From Desmospora profundinema (GTDB lineage: Bacteria > Bacillota > Bacilli > Thermoactinomycetales > DSM-45169), in assembly GCF_031454155.1 (NCBI RefSeq), contig NZ_JAVDQG010000001.1:682001-746000 (forward strand): a stretch of DNA of 64,000 bases, written 5' to 3'. Shown here one piece after another: positions 54,111 through 63,540 of this stretch. The translations under genes and the position numbers were made by a program. The stretch's first letter is position 1. Each line of letters opens with the position of its first letter. A model generated the notes under the pieces. The model was not told the DNA's origin. It did not search any database and worked only from the letters and a program-made list of their open reading frames with translations.

Positions 54111-55207
54111 ACCTTATTTTCCGGTACGAAGCCGATGGCTCGATGAAGAATGTTTCGCGCCGCGTTGAGATCCCGATCCTCTCGGTAGCCACAGCGACAA
54201 GAGTGAACGCGGTCACATAGGTCTTTCTTCACGATCCGACCACATTGCGAACAATCCTGGGACGTGTTGTGAGGATCAACCAACTTCACTTCCTTACCGG
54301 CCCATTCTGCCTTGTAAGTGGTGAAGTCGATCAACTGTCGCCAAGCGGCATCCGCAATCTTTTTGACCAGGGGACGGTTTTTCACCATCCCTTTGATGTT
54401 AAGTTTCTCAAACGCGATGAGGTCATAGCGATCCACGAGGGATCGGCTGATTTTGTGGGCCAGATCCTTTCGCCGGTTGGCCACTCGCTCATGCGCTCGC
54501 GCTAACCACTCGACCGCCTTCCTTCGTCGATGGGATCCTTCCTTTCGACGGGAAACCATCCGTTGCCAGCGCTTGATATCCCGCAGTCCCTTTTCCAAAA
54601 AGCGCATCGCCGGGAAGAACTCGTTGTCTGAAGTGACCGCAAAGTGTTTCACTCCAAGGTCCACCCCTACCTGTTTGCCACTGGGTTTCTTGGGGGGAGG
54701 CTCGATTTTACAGGCCACCATGGCATAGTAACGACCATTCTTTCGTTTTATAGTAACAGTCTTCGGGATCCCTTCCATTTGGCGATGTATCTTGATACGG
54801 ATATCGCCAATCTTAGGGACACGGAGGAATTTTCCTTGGAACATAGACGGCTTTGCTTGCGGGTAAATCAAGGAATCAAACCGGTTTTTTCCCTGAAAAC
54901 GAGGAAACCCCGGCTTTTCTCCCCGTTTGACGCGACGGAAAAAATGTTGAAAAGCCCAGTCGAGGCGCTTCACCACTTGCTGCAGGACCTGGGAGTAAAT
55001 CTGTTTAAATGCGGGAAGTTCCTTTTTCAATGAAGGAAGTTCCGTCGCTTGCTGATGATAGCTCAAGGAAAAACCTCGTCTCTTGTAGGCAAAACGACGT
55101 TGTTCCAGCATGCTGTTGTACAGCCATCCGCACATGTTTAGGCTCCACTCGATCGTTTGTATGTGATCGATGGTCGGGACTAACTTGAATTTGTAAGTTC
55201 GGATCAC
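54104..55207 (-). CDS. tnpB: RNA-guided endonuclease TnpB
   Basis: 367 residues from GTG, which has a complete AGGAGGTGATC site 3-6 bases upstream. RuvC residues intact: Asp183 (VGVDLGVKHF), Glu267 (LIAFEKLNIKG), Asp346 (EDRDLNAARNI). The zinc finger is CSQCG and CRCGY (Cys 319, 322, 337, 339). The N-terminal helix-turn-helix and wedge region (YKFKLVPT...WLYNSMLEQRR) is complete. TnpB cuts DNA at sites matching the element's own RNA guide and so helps retain the transposon. The reading frame is undamaged, so the element may be recently active. Confidence 0.93.
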   Translation of the reverse strand: MIRTYKFKLVPTIDHIQTIEWSLNMCGWLYNSMLEQRRFAYKRRGFSLSYHQQATELPSLKKELPAFKQIYSQVLQQVVKRLDWAFQHFFRRVKRGEKPGFPRFQGKNRFDSLIYPQAKPSMFQGKFLRVPKIGDIRIKIHRQMEGIPKTVTIKRKNGRYYAMVACKIEPPPKKPSGKQVGVDLGVKHFAVTSDNEFFPAMRFLEKGLRDIKRWQRMVSRRKEGSHRRRKAVEWLARAHERVANRRKDLAHKISRSLVDRYDLIAFEKLNIKGMVKNRPLVKKIADAAWRQLIDFTTYKAEWAGKEVKLVDPHNTSQDCSQCGRIVKKDLCDRVHSCRCGYREDRDLNAARNILHRAIGFVPENKVN

Positions 55208-55546
55208 TGGATCACCTCCTCTCATGAATATTTTACCCCAGAAAAGGGATCGTGTGTTCGTGTTCAGGACAAAACGGTCGGACTTAGCATATGGGGGAAA
55301 CCCTCCCTCGTCCGACGACCGAAGGAAGTGCCCGTGGTGCGCTCGCTTTCATCCCAACCCTAAAGGGCTGGGTTTTCTCGCTCGCTATCTATAAAAAAGT
55401 GAAGTCCTCCTGTTCCGGCATGAAAGGATGAGCTTCCCCTTATCCTGAGTGTGCTGCCGTTCTTCTCGCGGTAGCTGTACGACACGAGCGTCGGGAGTGG
55501 CACCTCCCGGCGCGTCCATTATACCCGATTCCATCATACTGCTAAC

Positions 55547-55571
55547 AAAGAAGCCGTCTTTTCAGACGACT
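55547..55571 (-). terminator. terminator of mobB
   Basis: AGTCGTCT/AGACGGCT stem with a 4-nt loop, 8 bases past the mobB stop, followed by TCTTTG on the minus strand. Confidence 0.65.
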
Positions 55572-55578
55572 GGTCCTC

Positions 55579-56088
55579 TTATTTAGAGTCCAAACCCGCC
55601 TCTTGCACGATCATCGCCGCTACTTTCTCCACATCGTCCCAATGCAGACAGGGACCTCGCTTTTTCCACTGCTCCGGCTGAGAAGAGACAAGTGTGATGA
55701 TAGAGGAAAGATCCAACAGTTCGCGGTCTTCTTCCCGGTGAACCATCACCAGCTTGGGATGGGAGGCTTGTTTAAACCCTTCCACCAGCACCAGGTCCAT
55801 CCCGCGATAAAAGGGTAAGAGCGCTACCGGCTCCTGTACCTTGTGCCAATCGATGACGGTACGGTCACCGGTGACCAGAGCGACTGGTCCCGCACCGGCT
55901 TGCCGGTGCCGCCAGGTATCTTTTCCCGGTTCGTCCCACTCCCAGGATTTCGGGTGGTGCTTGATCGTTCCTACGTTCCACCCCTGATTGGTCAGCATCT
56001 GTACCACTCGGGTAAGCAGAGTGGTTTTCCCGGATCCAGCGTATCCCACCACCTGGATCAACGGAGGCAACGAATGAGGTTGGTTCAT
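55579..56088 (-). CDS. mobB: molybdopterin-guanine dinucleotide biosynthesis adaptor
   Basis: 169 residues, P-loop NTPase. Walker A GYAGSGKTTLLTRVVQ is near residue 15, then GTIKHHPKSWEWDEPGKDTWRHRQAG (the MobB signature with conserved HH and D) and DLVLVEGFKQASHPKLV. MobB assists MobA in attaching GMP to molybdopterin. No mobA or other moa/moe gene is in the window, so this is an isolated gene. Start MNQPHSLPPL has AAAGGAG upstream; the extended frame with 28 more residues has no family match. Confidence 0.88.
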   Translation of the reverse strand: MNQPHSLPPLIQVVGYAGSGKTTLLTRVVQMLTNQGWNVGTIKHHPKSWEWDEPGKDTWRHRQAGAGPVALVTGDRTVIDWHKVQEPVALLPFYRGMDLVLVEGFKQASHPKLVMVHREEDRELLDLSSIITLVSSQPEQWKKRGPCLHWDDVEKVAAMIVQEAGLDSK

Positions 56089-56302
56089 CGACGGCCCACT
56101 CCTTTTTCCCCAGCATACCACAGACTTCATTTCTCCCTTTTCAAATATCCACAATCGCGGCGTTTCATCCATAAAAAAACACCCTATGGAGTTAAGGGGG
56201 TTGGTGAGTGGTAACCGTTACGTTCTGTTTCGCTTTGATGGACGACTGGGATCACGAGGTAGTAAAGATCACCAAGCCGATCCATATGAAAAGCCCAGAT
56301 GC

Positions 56303-56367
56303 AAAAAAACCGGGTACCAAGGAAGTACTCGGGTTCAATAATCCACCCTCACTCCTATGGTACCCGG
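56303..56367 (-). terminator. terminator of the two-component system, overlapping the stop codon
   Basis: GGGTACCA-AGGA arm (including the TAG stop of the sensor gene) pairs with TCC-TGGTACCC; the loop is about 29 nt. On the minus strand GGTTTTTTT follows. Confidence 0.65.
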
Positions 56368-57776
56368 ACCAAGCCCAGCTTCACATAAAACCGGATCTTC
56401 CTTCCCTCAGATTCCGCCCATATCTCTCCGCCGTGTTTTTCCACAATATTTTTGGCGATAGACAGCCCCAATCCGGAGCCACCCGTTTCCGGGGAGCGGG
56501 ATCGATCGATCCGGTAAAATCGGTTAAACAACTGTTCCAAGTCTTTCTCCTTCAAAGGATCTCCAAAGTTTTGGACACAGATGACCGCTTGGTCCTCTTC
56601 CCTATATAGTCGAACGGTGATGTCTCTTTTTTTATCGCCATACTTGACTGCATTCATCAGTAGATTCTCAAATACCCGGACCATCTTTTCCGGGTCTACT
56701 TCCACCCTGATTCCTTCCTCAGGGATCTCTTTCTTGAATGTGGTTTGATTCATATCGGCGATCAGGGTCATTTCCTCTACCAGTTGTTCCAGAAATTCAT
56801 TGATGCAAACCGTTTCTCGACGAATCGTCAAGTCAGGATTGGTTAATTTGGTATATTCAAGCATATGATCCAGGAGCCCTTCCAGCTTTTCCGATTTGTC
56901 AAAAGCCACCCGGACATATTGCTCATGTTGTTCTGCACTCGTGTATTTCTTGTCCTTCACCAATCGGAGATATCCGATGATAGAAGTAAGAGGGGTCTTC
57001 AAGTCGTGAGAAAGGCTGGTGATCCATTCATACTTGGCGTTCTCCGCTTTTTTCTCCGCTTCAATCTTCCGTTGGAGTTCTTCAGCCATATAATTGATAT
57101 TGGCGGCAAGAGACCCCAGTTCGTCCCGGCTTTTCTCCGGCACACGAAAACCCAGTTTTCCTTTTGAAATTTCCAATAGACCGCCTGCCAGTTGTTCAAA
57201 ATAACGCATTTTGCCATTGGTTAATAGGAAAAACAATCCGATGAAGGTACCGAGGCTCAGTGCCAATTGAAGCAACATCTGTTGGAAATCTCTCATCGGA
57301 GGGGGCGTACCCACGGTCGTTCCCTTGACGACTACGTATCCCTGTTCCGTTTTGGAGTAAAACGGATAGGCGACATGATAATAAGCTTCTTTTGCGTTCA
57401 ACCAGTCGAGATGCCACCGGGTGGTCAGTTGATCGGATAGGATTCGGCTAATGTCCAAGAATGAATCGGATGCGCCCGTCGTCCGATACAGCACCTCTCC
57501 CGTCATGCTGACGAGGAGAATGTCCCGCTGTTCATTTGAATTTGCTTCCATCAGCTTTTTCACCGCAGCCTGATCCTTCCACAAATCATAATCCTCCAAT
57601 TCGTGGGCAAGATCTTCGGCCATCGCTTCCATGTAAAACACATGATCGGGCTCCCCCCATATCCAATCCGAGAAGGAATATGAGACGGCGAACACCAAAA
57701 AGGCCGCTATAAAACAGATTGCAATGGCAAAAATGAGCTGCGCCCGGATGCTCTGATTGAGATTCCACTGTTTCAT
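56355..57776 (-). CDS. sensor histidine kinase
   Basis: 473 residues. Two membrane helices (about residues 13-32 and 160-180) enclose an extracytoplasmic sensor domain of about 125 residues. Then HAMP (LLEISKGKLGFRVPEKSRDELGSLAANINYM), HisKA with phospho-acceptor His in SLSHDLKTPLTSIIGYL, and HATPase_c with N-box ENLLMNAVKYG and G-box TGGSGLGLSIAKNIV. The ATG at 57776 lies 20 bases after the regulator's stop; a TTG three codons earlier, closer to GAGAGG, may be the true start. Signal unknown; neighbours suggest nothing. Confidence 0.9.
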   Translation of the reverse strand: MKQWNLNQSIRAQLIFAIAICFIAAFLVFAVSYSFSDWIWGEPDHVFYMEAMAEDLAHELEDYDLWKDQAAVKKLMEANSNEQRDILLVSMTGEVLYRTTGASDSFLDISRILSDQLTTRWHLDWLNAKEAYYHVAYPFYSKTEQGYVVVKGTTVGTPPPMRDFQQMLLQLALSLGTFIGLFFLLTNGKMRYFEQLAGGLLEISKGKLGFRVPEKSRDELGSLAANINYMAEELQRKIEAEKKAENAKYEWITSLSHDLKTPLTSIIGYLRLVKDKKYTSAEQHEQYVRVAFDKSEKLEGLLDHMLEYTKLTNPDLTIRRETVCINEFLEQLVEEMTLIADMNQTTFKKEIPEEGIRVEVDPEKMVRVFENLLMNAVKYGDKKRDITVRLYREEDQAVICVQNFGDPLKEKDLEQLFNRFYRIDRSRSPETGGSGLGLSIAKNIVEKHGGEIWAESEGRKIRFYVKLGLVRVP

Positions 57777-57795
57777 CGTTTGCAAAAAAGCCTCT

Positions 57796-58491
57796 CTATT
57801 TTTCAATTTTATAACCGACCCCCCAGACGGTCTTGATAAACGTCGGCTTGCGGGGGTTATGTTCAATTTTTTCGCGAATCTTGCGAATGTGCACCATCAC
57901 GGTGTTTTCCGTGGGAACAAACCGCTCTTTCCATACCCGTTCGTATATTTTTTGCCTGCTGAACACGATCCCCCTGTTCCGCGCAAGCAGCTCCAAGATG
58001 GCGAACTCTTTGGGTGTGAGATTGACCTGCTTCTCTTCAACCCATACCTCATGGGAATCTACGTTGAGGCGGAGACCCTCGATTTCAATCACGGACTCTT
58101 CCTTTGGAACGGGGGTATTCAGCTTCGTATATCTTCGCAGCAGGGACTTGACCCGAGCCATCAACTCCAACGGATTAAAGGGTTTCGTCACATAATCGTC
58201 CGCTCCCACACCCAAACCGACGATTTTGTCGACGTCCTGACTCTTGGCCGACAGCATCAGGATCGGGATATTGTCGGTCTCCCGAATTTTCATACACGCC
58301 TGGATCCCGTCCATATGAGGCATCATCACATCCAAAATAAGCAAATCGACGGAATGATGTTCCAATAGGTGAAGTCCCTCCAGGCCGTCCGCCGCTTTTA
58401 AAACGCGATAACCGTCGTTAACCAGGTAAATCTCGATCAGATCCCGAATCTCCTTCTCATCGTCGATCAGCAATATGGTCGTTGCTTTCAT
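57796..58491 (-). CDS. OmpR/PhoB-family response regulator
   Basis: 231 residues. Receiver domain 1-120 with phospho-acceptor Asp54 (LLILDVMMPHMDG), acidic pair DD at 10-11, and Lys in DDYVTKPFNPLEL. Winged-helix output domain 130-231 with SRQKIYERVWKERFVPTENTVMVHIRKIREKI. First gene of the two-component operon. It likely regulates genes of its own or of the DUF418 membrane protein next door, which is only a positional guess. Confidence 0.93.
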   Translation of the reverse strand: MKATTILLIDDEKEIRDLIEIYLVNDGYRVLKAADGLEGLHLLEHHSVDLLILDVMMPHMDGIQACMKIRETDNIPILMLSAKSQDVDKIVGLGVGADDYVTKPFNPLELMARVKSLLRRYTKLNTPVPKEESVIEIEGLRLNVDSHEVWVEEKQVNLTPKEFAILELLARNRGIVFSRQKIYERVWKERFVPTENTVMVHIRKIREKIEHNPRKPTFIKTVWGVGYKIEK

Positions 58492-58594
58492 CTGCGCTCA
58501 CCCTGTCGAAAGTGATCCTGAATCATCCCGCATCATATCGCTCTTTTTGCCGGTTGTCCATAGACACCACAGGCAGAACCATTATCAAGAAACA

Positions 58595-58616
58595 GGAGGA
58601 GGGATACCCCTCCTCC
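58595..58616 (-). terminator. terminator of the DUF418 gene
   Basis: Perfect GGAGGAGGG/CCCTCCTCC stem with a 4-nt loop; weak T tail TGTTTC. Confidence 0.6.
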
Positions 58617-58619
58617 ATT

Positions 58620-59753
58620 TCAGTTTCCGGTGGTGGTTTTCGGTTGCGATCGGGCAGTCAGCGGCAAAGCGGCCAAACGCCTCCAGATGATCTCAAAGGG
58701 ACCCGTGGGAAAGCGTTTCAGCCAGAAGTGGGCAAACACTATCAACAGGAGAGAGATTCCAAACCAGGCAGCGATGGTGGAGAGGGCACCTCCAACCTTC
58801 GCGCTCAGACCCAGTCCCCATTCGTAAAAGAGAATGGACGCCACGATATTTTGTAGCATATAGCAGCTTAAAGCCGTCCTCCCCACTTCTTGCAACCGGG
58901 CAGCCAGTCCGAACAGCCACCCCTTTTCCCATATCCAGGCGATCAGTCCTATGTATCCGAAAGAAAGAACCGGAGCGAACACATAACGAGATAACAGATC
59001 CGACCCGATTACCATGTCCGGCGGAAGAAGCGTGACCAGATTCAGCGGCAATCCCACCCCGATACCCCAAACCATCAGTTTCCGGCGAAGGCGCCGACCG
59101 TTTTCGTCTGAGGCGAAAGCGCCGGACCGCATGAGGAGGACTCCGCACAAAAACAGAAACACCCCCATGGGAATAATTCCGAAAGCTTCAGACCGCAGCG
59201 ACCAAAAGTGTTCATACCGAGACAGGACATCCCCCCACCAAGAGGCCTCTACATTCCATTCCGCGGGTGCCCATTCTTTTTTGATTGGAGCCGAATCGAT
59301 CCCCCGGTCCGGACCCATCATGGAAAAAGCCGTAACCGCGATCAAGTGGATCGACCCGGAGATCCATAAGGATATTCGGATGACCCGGTCACTGCGATTC
59401 ACCAAAAAAGCGACGATCATGGCGGTCAAGGCGTAACCCATCAAGATGTCGAACTCGAAGACAAAAAAATAATGAAGCAGTCCATCGAGGAAGAGAAGGA
59501 ACGCGGACCAAAGATACAGCCACGGCCATGGATAACCGCGACGCTGGGCTTGACGGTATTTGATTTCCAATCCGACCCCGAACAGGATGGTCAACATCCC
59601 CAAAAACTTTCCGTCTACCCATACCAACGTAAACGATTCCAGCCATTCACCCGATGACGTCATTCCGGAACCAGTAAAAATCCCAATATTGGATGCCAAA
59701 GTTCCGAGAATGGCAACTCCACGCAAGATGTCCAGCAACGAAATTCGCTTCAC
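58620..59753 (-). CDS. DUF418 (YeiB-like) membrane protein
   Basis: 377 residues from a GTG with GAAAGGA 8 bases upstream (VKRISLLDILRGVAILGTLASNI). About ten membrane segments. The family marks are the opening LLDxLRGxAILG, KFLGMLTILFGVGLE, and the C-terminal DUF418 region VGRTALSCYMLQNIVASILFYEWGLGL and HFWLKRFPTGPFEIIWRRL. Function of YeiB-type proteins is not settled; they may move small acyl or ring compounds. A frame extending upstream 26 residues lacks a ribosome site. It is on the same strand as the two-component genes but has its own terminator. Confidence 0.85.
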   Translation of the reverse strand: MKRISLLDILRGVAILGTLASNIGIFTGSGMTSSGEWLESFTLVWVDGKFLGMLTILFGVGLEIKYRQAQRRGYPWPWLYLWSAFLLFLDGLLHYFFVFEFDILMGYALTAMIVAFLVNRSDRVIRISLWISGSIHLIAVTAFSMMGPDRGIDSAPIKKEWAPAEWNVEASWWGDVLSRYEHFWSLRSEAFGIIPMGVFLFLCGVLLMRSGAFASDENGRRLRRKLMVWGIGVGLPLNLVTLLPPDMVIGSDLLSRYVFAPVLSFGYIGLIAWIWEKGWLFGLAARLQEVGRTALSCYMLQNIVASILFYEWGLGLSAKVGGALSTIAAWFGISLLLIVFAHFWLKRFPTGPFEIIWRRLAALPLTARSQPKTTTGN

Positions 59754-59882
59754 CGAATCGATCCTTTCCGCTTCAGATGATTTCAATGTAGCGGGACATT
59801 CTAAATAAAAATGAAATCCGACCCTAAACAATCTCTAATCATTCCTAAACAATTTCTAAACTTGAAAGAGGCAGACGAACAC

Positions 59883-59906
59883 AAAAAAGACCCGCCTCGC
59901 GGATCT
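59883..59906 (-). terminator. terminator of the GH15-like gene
   Basis: AGATCCGC/GCGGGTCT stem with GAG loop, followed on the minus strand by TTTTTTG. Confidence 0.75.
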
Positions 59907-59961
59907 TCACAACAGGTTCATTATTTTTCATACTGGACGCACAACGGGAACTTGATGCCGC

Positions 59962-60969
59962 TTACCCCGCTTTTGAAACGGCCTCGCACCCTGCCTGATC
60001 CAGCAACAGCATCGCCATCGCTACGGCCCAGGCAAGCGGAGTGTTGCCGTTGGGTTGATCAGTTCCCCCGATGTACAACTCAGGAAGGCGGCCATCCGGC
60101 GGTAAAATCGATCGTGTCTTCTCACTGTACTCCCGCACCTTGGCCTGCTCTCCCAACCAGCTCCAGCACAGACCCATCCATGGAAAGCCAAAGCACCACT
60201 GTGCTTCCGTACCGGCATGATAATAACGGTCACCCTCATAGCGGATGATCCCTCGGTCCCGCTCCAGACGCCGGGACACCCGTTCCAGGATCTGACGCGC
60301 CATGCCGCGGCTGACCACTTGATGGGGATAGACTAAAGAGAGCAACGCCAAATCCACTTCTTTGGTGGCGCTTTCAAACGGTAACAACCGCTGAAGAGTC
60401 CGTTCCCCTTGATGGATCCATTCCTCTGGAACATCAGCCAGCAGGCGGACTGCCTTCAGCCCTGACACACAGGCTCCCACACTGGAAGCATGGATTTCCA
60501 TATTCTCTTCCCACATGCCGTTGTCCGCATGGTCCCAATACCGGACACAACCCAGATATCGAACCAGCTTTTCTATGATTTCTCGGTCTTTTTTGTCCCG
60601 CAACACCGGTTTGCCGTGATACACCCCTTGGGCCACTCCCCACAAAAACAGGCCGATGGCATCGTTTTGAGCATGGCCCCAAGGCTGGTCGATTTCCACC
60701 AGATCCGGGGTATAACGGGCATGGATATACTCGTAAAGGTATTCCGGCTTCTGCCGGGTATGGATATCGATCTTCCATTCATAGCGACGAAGCAGGTCCA
60801 ACAAGGCATGGTACGCCCGTTCATATCGGTCGCATGGCCGGGGCAGGTAGGGCAGGACCGTGTAACAGACATCCCGGATCCAGACGTAGGAGTAATCCTT
60901 GGAAGGGCTTGCCACATAAGCGCCGTTTGACAGGCGCATCGTGTCCAACACTTCGTGTAAGAGTTTCAT
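59962..60969 (-). CDS. glycoside hydrolase family 15-like (alpha/alpha)6-barrel protein
   Basis: 335 residues. Blocks LSNGAYVASPSKDYSYVWIRDVCYTVLPYL (start of the barrel with WIRD), DLVEIDQPWGHAQNDAIGLFLWGV, MWEENMEIHASSVGACVSGLKAV (GH15 catalytic acid region W-E) and PELYIGGTDQPNGNTPLAWAVAMAMLLL correspond to glucoamylase-type and phosphorylase-kinase-like hydrolases. It lacks the N-terminal beta-sandwich and a signal peptide, so it is cytoplasmic and shorter than typical glucoamylases. A trehalose- or glucan-related role is possible. AGGAG lies 9 bases before the ATG. Confidence 0.8.
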   Translation of the reverse strand: MKLLHEVLDTMRLSNGAYVASPSKDYSYVWIRDVCYTVLPYLPRPCDRYERAYHALLDLLRRYEWKIDIHTRQKPEYLYEYIHARYTPDLVEIDQPWGHAQNDAIGLFLWGVAQGVYHGKPVLRDKKDREIIEKLVRYLGCVRYWDHADNGMWEENMEIHASSVGACVSGLKAVRLLADVPEEWIHQGERTLQRLLPFESATKEVDLALLSLVYPHQVVSRGMARQILERVSRRLERDRGIIRYEGDRYYHAGTEAQWCFGFPWMGLCWSWLGEQAKVREYSEKTRSILPPDGRLPELYIGGTDQPNGNTPLAWAVAMAMLLLDQAGCEAVSKAG

Positions 60970-61155
60970 GCATTCCCACTCCTCTCCCCTCCAGTTTGGA
61001 CCCCGGCGGGGTGGACCAAACCCTTACTCTTTATATACGTACCTGCCACCGTGCCTGTCACAACCGGAAAAGCCCAAGCTCTCATCCATCCGTTAGATGG
61101 TAGCTCGGGTCTATGTAGTCGTTTTGTTTCGTGTATATTCCCTAGCAACCCCTTA

Positions 61156-62370
61156 TCAATCATCTTCTTTAGTGTTAATTTTCCTATTTGTATATATATT
61201 TACTTTATTTTTCAAATAATCGGCAACTTCCGCCGCTTTTTGTGGTGTTTCAGCACTCACTACTAAGCAACCCGGTCGAGAAAAACTGTCTTTCGCTTCA
61301 GCAACTTGTTCCCCTGCTTTCCGTTCAAAATCCACTATTAGAACATGAGGATCATCTTTTACTTTTTCGATTCCCTGTATAGATTGAATTACCCCTGGCT
61401 CTGCTTCAAAATACCGAACAGCCGCTCCTTTATCTTGCATTATGCTCATTTGTTTTTTCATCCCAAGCAAATGATTTATGGTCAAAACAAATACATCCAC
61501 GCCAAACACTTTGTCCAACATATAAGGAATAAAGTCGCCACCTGGTCTGGTATGTGTTTCAATAATCTTTATACCCTTGTTGGTAATTTTGACTTCGGTG
61601 TGAGTAGGTCCAATCCAATGTCCGATTAATGTCAACATTTTTTTTACAAGTTCAATAATACTGTTCCATGTCTGTTTATCTAGTTGTGCGGGCATTGTAT
61701 GTCCCATTTCAACATAAGTGGTATCAGAGACGATTTTATCGGTTATTTGCAAAGGGTAATGGATGCCATCAAATGTAATAAATTCAACACTTACTTCCGT
61801 TCCTTCCAAGTATTCTTCAATCAGTACCCTATGATCAGTATCGCGAACCGATTGAAATGAACAGCGAAGCTGATCCTCATTCATTGCTTTATAAATTTGA
61901 CGGCTACCGGAACTGTCCACCGGCTTTAACATAACGGGAAAACCGACTCTATTACTGAAACCGAGAGCTTGTTCCACTTGATCTGTTACAAGAAACTCAA
62001 CCCTGGATACATTGTTTTTGTTTAGCCGTTCCCTTAAACGGCTTTTTTCCCGAGCAATTCTCTCCGCTTCGGATGAATTGCAAGGTAGCATTAATGCTTC
62101 TCCAATCAAAGAAGCCAACTCTCCTCCAACTTCAGAGAAGGTCCAAACAGCATCAAACTCCTCCTTTTGATGTAGCTCCTTGGCCAATAAGATGCCTTTA
62201 TCATGATCGTCGAAAGGAAAATAGTATACCGCTTCACACAACTCTTCTTTCACGCACGACTTACGCTCTGGAGTTTGAAAGAGAGTAACCCTTAAATCAA
62301 GCTTCTCCACCATATAATATCGAATATATTCCCAGTTATCCCCAACCATTAAAATTCGCTTCCTTTTCAT
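61156..62370 (-). CDS. ATP-grasp ligase
   Basis: 404 residues, ATP-grasp fold of the carbamoyl-phosphate-synthase/biotin-carboxylase type: preATP-grasp domain (1-100), lid with GFPVMLKPVDSSGSRQIYKAM near residues 140-165, EEYLEGTEVSVEFITFDG, and metal site HTEVKITNKGIKIIETHTRPGGDFIP. BacD-like L-amino acid ligases and related amide-forming enzymes of natural-product clusters share this layout. It couples a carboxylate to an amine with ATP. AT-rich compared with upstream genes; AAAAGGAG site before the ATG. Together with the phosphatase and GNAT genes it may belong to a small-molecule cluster cut by the window edge. Confidence 0.8.
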   Translation of the reverse strand: MKRKRILMVGDNWEYIRYYMVEKLDLRVTLFQTPERKSCVKEELCEAVYYFPFDDHDKGILLAKELHQKEEFDAVWTFSEVGGELASLIGEALMLPCNSSEAERIAREKSRLRERLNKNNVSRVEFLVTDQVEQALGFSNRVGFPVMLKPVDSSGSRQIYKAMNEDQLRCSFQSVRDTDHRVLIEEYLEGTEVSVEFITFDGIHYPLQITDKIVSDTTYVEMGHTMPAQLDKQTWNSIIELVKKMLTLIGHWIGPTHTEVKITNKGIKIIETHTRPGGDFIPYMLDKVFGVDVFVLTINHLLGMKKQMSIMQDKGAAVRYFEAEPGVIQSIQGIEKVKDDPHVLIVDFERKAGEQVAEAKDSFSRPGCLVVSAETPQKAAEVADYLKNKVNIYTNRKINTKEDD

Positions 62371-62812
62371 TTGTCACCTCTCCTTTTATTAGAGCCAAAA
62401 ATAACAGAATAATTGTAGAGGGATAGGAGCAGGACGGAACTTGAGCAGATTTGGCACGAGGATTGAGACAGCTCGATTGCGGGATTGGATTAAAGCCTTC
62501 CTAGATGGAGGTCCTTCGTGCCCTGCAAAAAAGGAGAGACAGGAAAAAGCAAGGTGTTTGATTGAAACGGACTTTCCATCGGGTTCTATGTAACCAGTGC
62601 GCAGGTATCAAGCGATCACAGCAAAGCTACCCCGCAAAATCGGGCCGACCGCGAAATCAACCACAGGAGCTGGTGGCAGATAAAACATATGATTAGCTAC
62701 GGTTGGCACCATAATTTTTACGAAAACGAGGAATCAACCATTTCGCAGAGAAAAACAAGCACAAACGAGGACGGCCCATTCAAGTGAAATCTACTTATCG
62801 ATCATGCTTGCT
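62371..62812. other. 442-base intergenic region, no supported gene
   Basis: Short frames exist on the minus strand (for example one starting MFYLPPAPVVDF near 62690) but none has a convincing ribosome site or family match. No terminator, tRNA or riboswitch was recognised. It probably holds the promoter of the ATP-grasp gene. Confidence 0.4.
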
Positions 62813-63511
62813 TTAATAAGTAATTGAGCTTTTGCTGAGATGATTACTCTGACACATGTAACGAATCACTAACATTTGTTTCGGTAAATGAGGGTCTGCC
62901 TCGGTATCTACCACTCTCACTTCAGAAATGGAAGCATGAGGATAAGCAATAACAAAAGGAAGTTCGCTCTCCTCTGTCATCCCCATCATAATAGAAAACA
63001 GCATACGGATCACAGCATTGTGAGTAACAATAAGTATATTTCTAGAAGGTTGAGCTAAAACCTTTTCCCACGCTTTTTTTACTCTTTGATGGAAACTTCG
63101 TAGATCTTCACCTAAGCTTTTCTGATCCGGTTTATAAATTCTTTCTTGTATTAGCCGAATGGTTTCTTTATCACTCCATTCCCTCCATTGATTGGCAGCG
63201 TGATATTCGTTTAGTTCAGGAAGTATTTTCGTTGCAATATGATCCTGAGAACCTCTCACAATTTCACCCGTTTTTTTCGCTCGAATTAATTCAGATGTGA
63301 AAATAAGATCGATGTCTCGGGTAGCAAAATATTTTTTCAACTCTTCCGCTTGACGAATTCCTACGGCCGTCAATTCTGGATCCATCGAGATTTTTTGACC
63401 AAGCAGATATGACTGTGCATGACGAACCAGATAAATCCGTTTCGTATTTAAAGGCAACACATCGTCCTCGGTAATCAAAGTAGCTCTGTTTGAATGATTT
63501 TGATTTGACAA
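62813..63511 (-). CDS. histidine phosphatase family protein
   Basis: 232 residues from a TTG start with AAAGGA 9 bases upstream. The phosphohistidine motif is IYLVRHAQS (RHA in place of RHG), followed by TSELIRAKKTGEIV, the acidic ELNEYHAANQWREWS, and the second His in NILIVTHNAVIRMLFS. This superfamily includes phosphoglycerate mutase-like phosphatases and cofactor phosphatases. An N-terminal 25-residue extension precedes the core. It begins about 30 bases after the upstream gene ends, so it is likely in an operon with the partial GNAT-like gene. Confidence 0.85.
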   Translation of the reverse strand: MSNQNHSNRATLITEDDVLPLNTKRIYLVRHAQSYLLGQKISMDPELTAVGIRQAEELKKYFATRDIDLIFTSELIRAKKTGEIVRGSQDHIATKILPELNEYHAANQWREWSDKETIRLIQERIYKPDQKSLGEDLRSFHQRVKKAWEKVLAQPSRNILIVTHNAVIRMLFSIMMGMTEESELPFVIAYPHASISEVRVVDTEADPHLPKQMLVIRYMCQSNHLSKSSITY

Positions 63512-63540
63512 TTTCTCTTATCCTTTCTCTTTTTGCAATA

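Larger units (their letters stand above)
53831..55390 (-). mobile_element. IS200/IS605-group element, IS1341 type (tnpB only)
   Basis: The right end is marked by the subterminal hairpin CACGGCTTTAGCCGTG (53840s), followed by GTGGAGCAAGTCAC; the left end by the hairpin CCCAGCCC-TTT-AGGGTTGGG (55345-55380). No tnpA is present, so the element depends on a TnpA elsewhere. The right boundary is placed after GTCAC by analogy with known ends; the left boundary (near TTTAT at 55391) is a guess, and additional hairpin-rich sequence up to 55530 might belong to it. Confidence 0.65.

Noticed and set aside
60966-61163. 65-codon ORF (MIDKGLLGNIHE...) between the ATP-grasp and GH15 genes
   Set aside because: Starts inside the ATP-grasp stop region without a ribosome site; composition is protein-like but no family is recognised.
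62614-62692. 26-codon minus-strand ORF MFYLPPAPVVDFAVGP...
   Set aside because: No ribosome site; neighbouring short frames are equally open.
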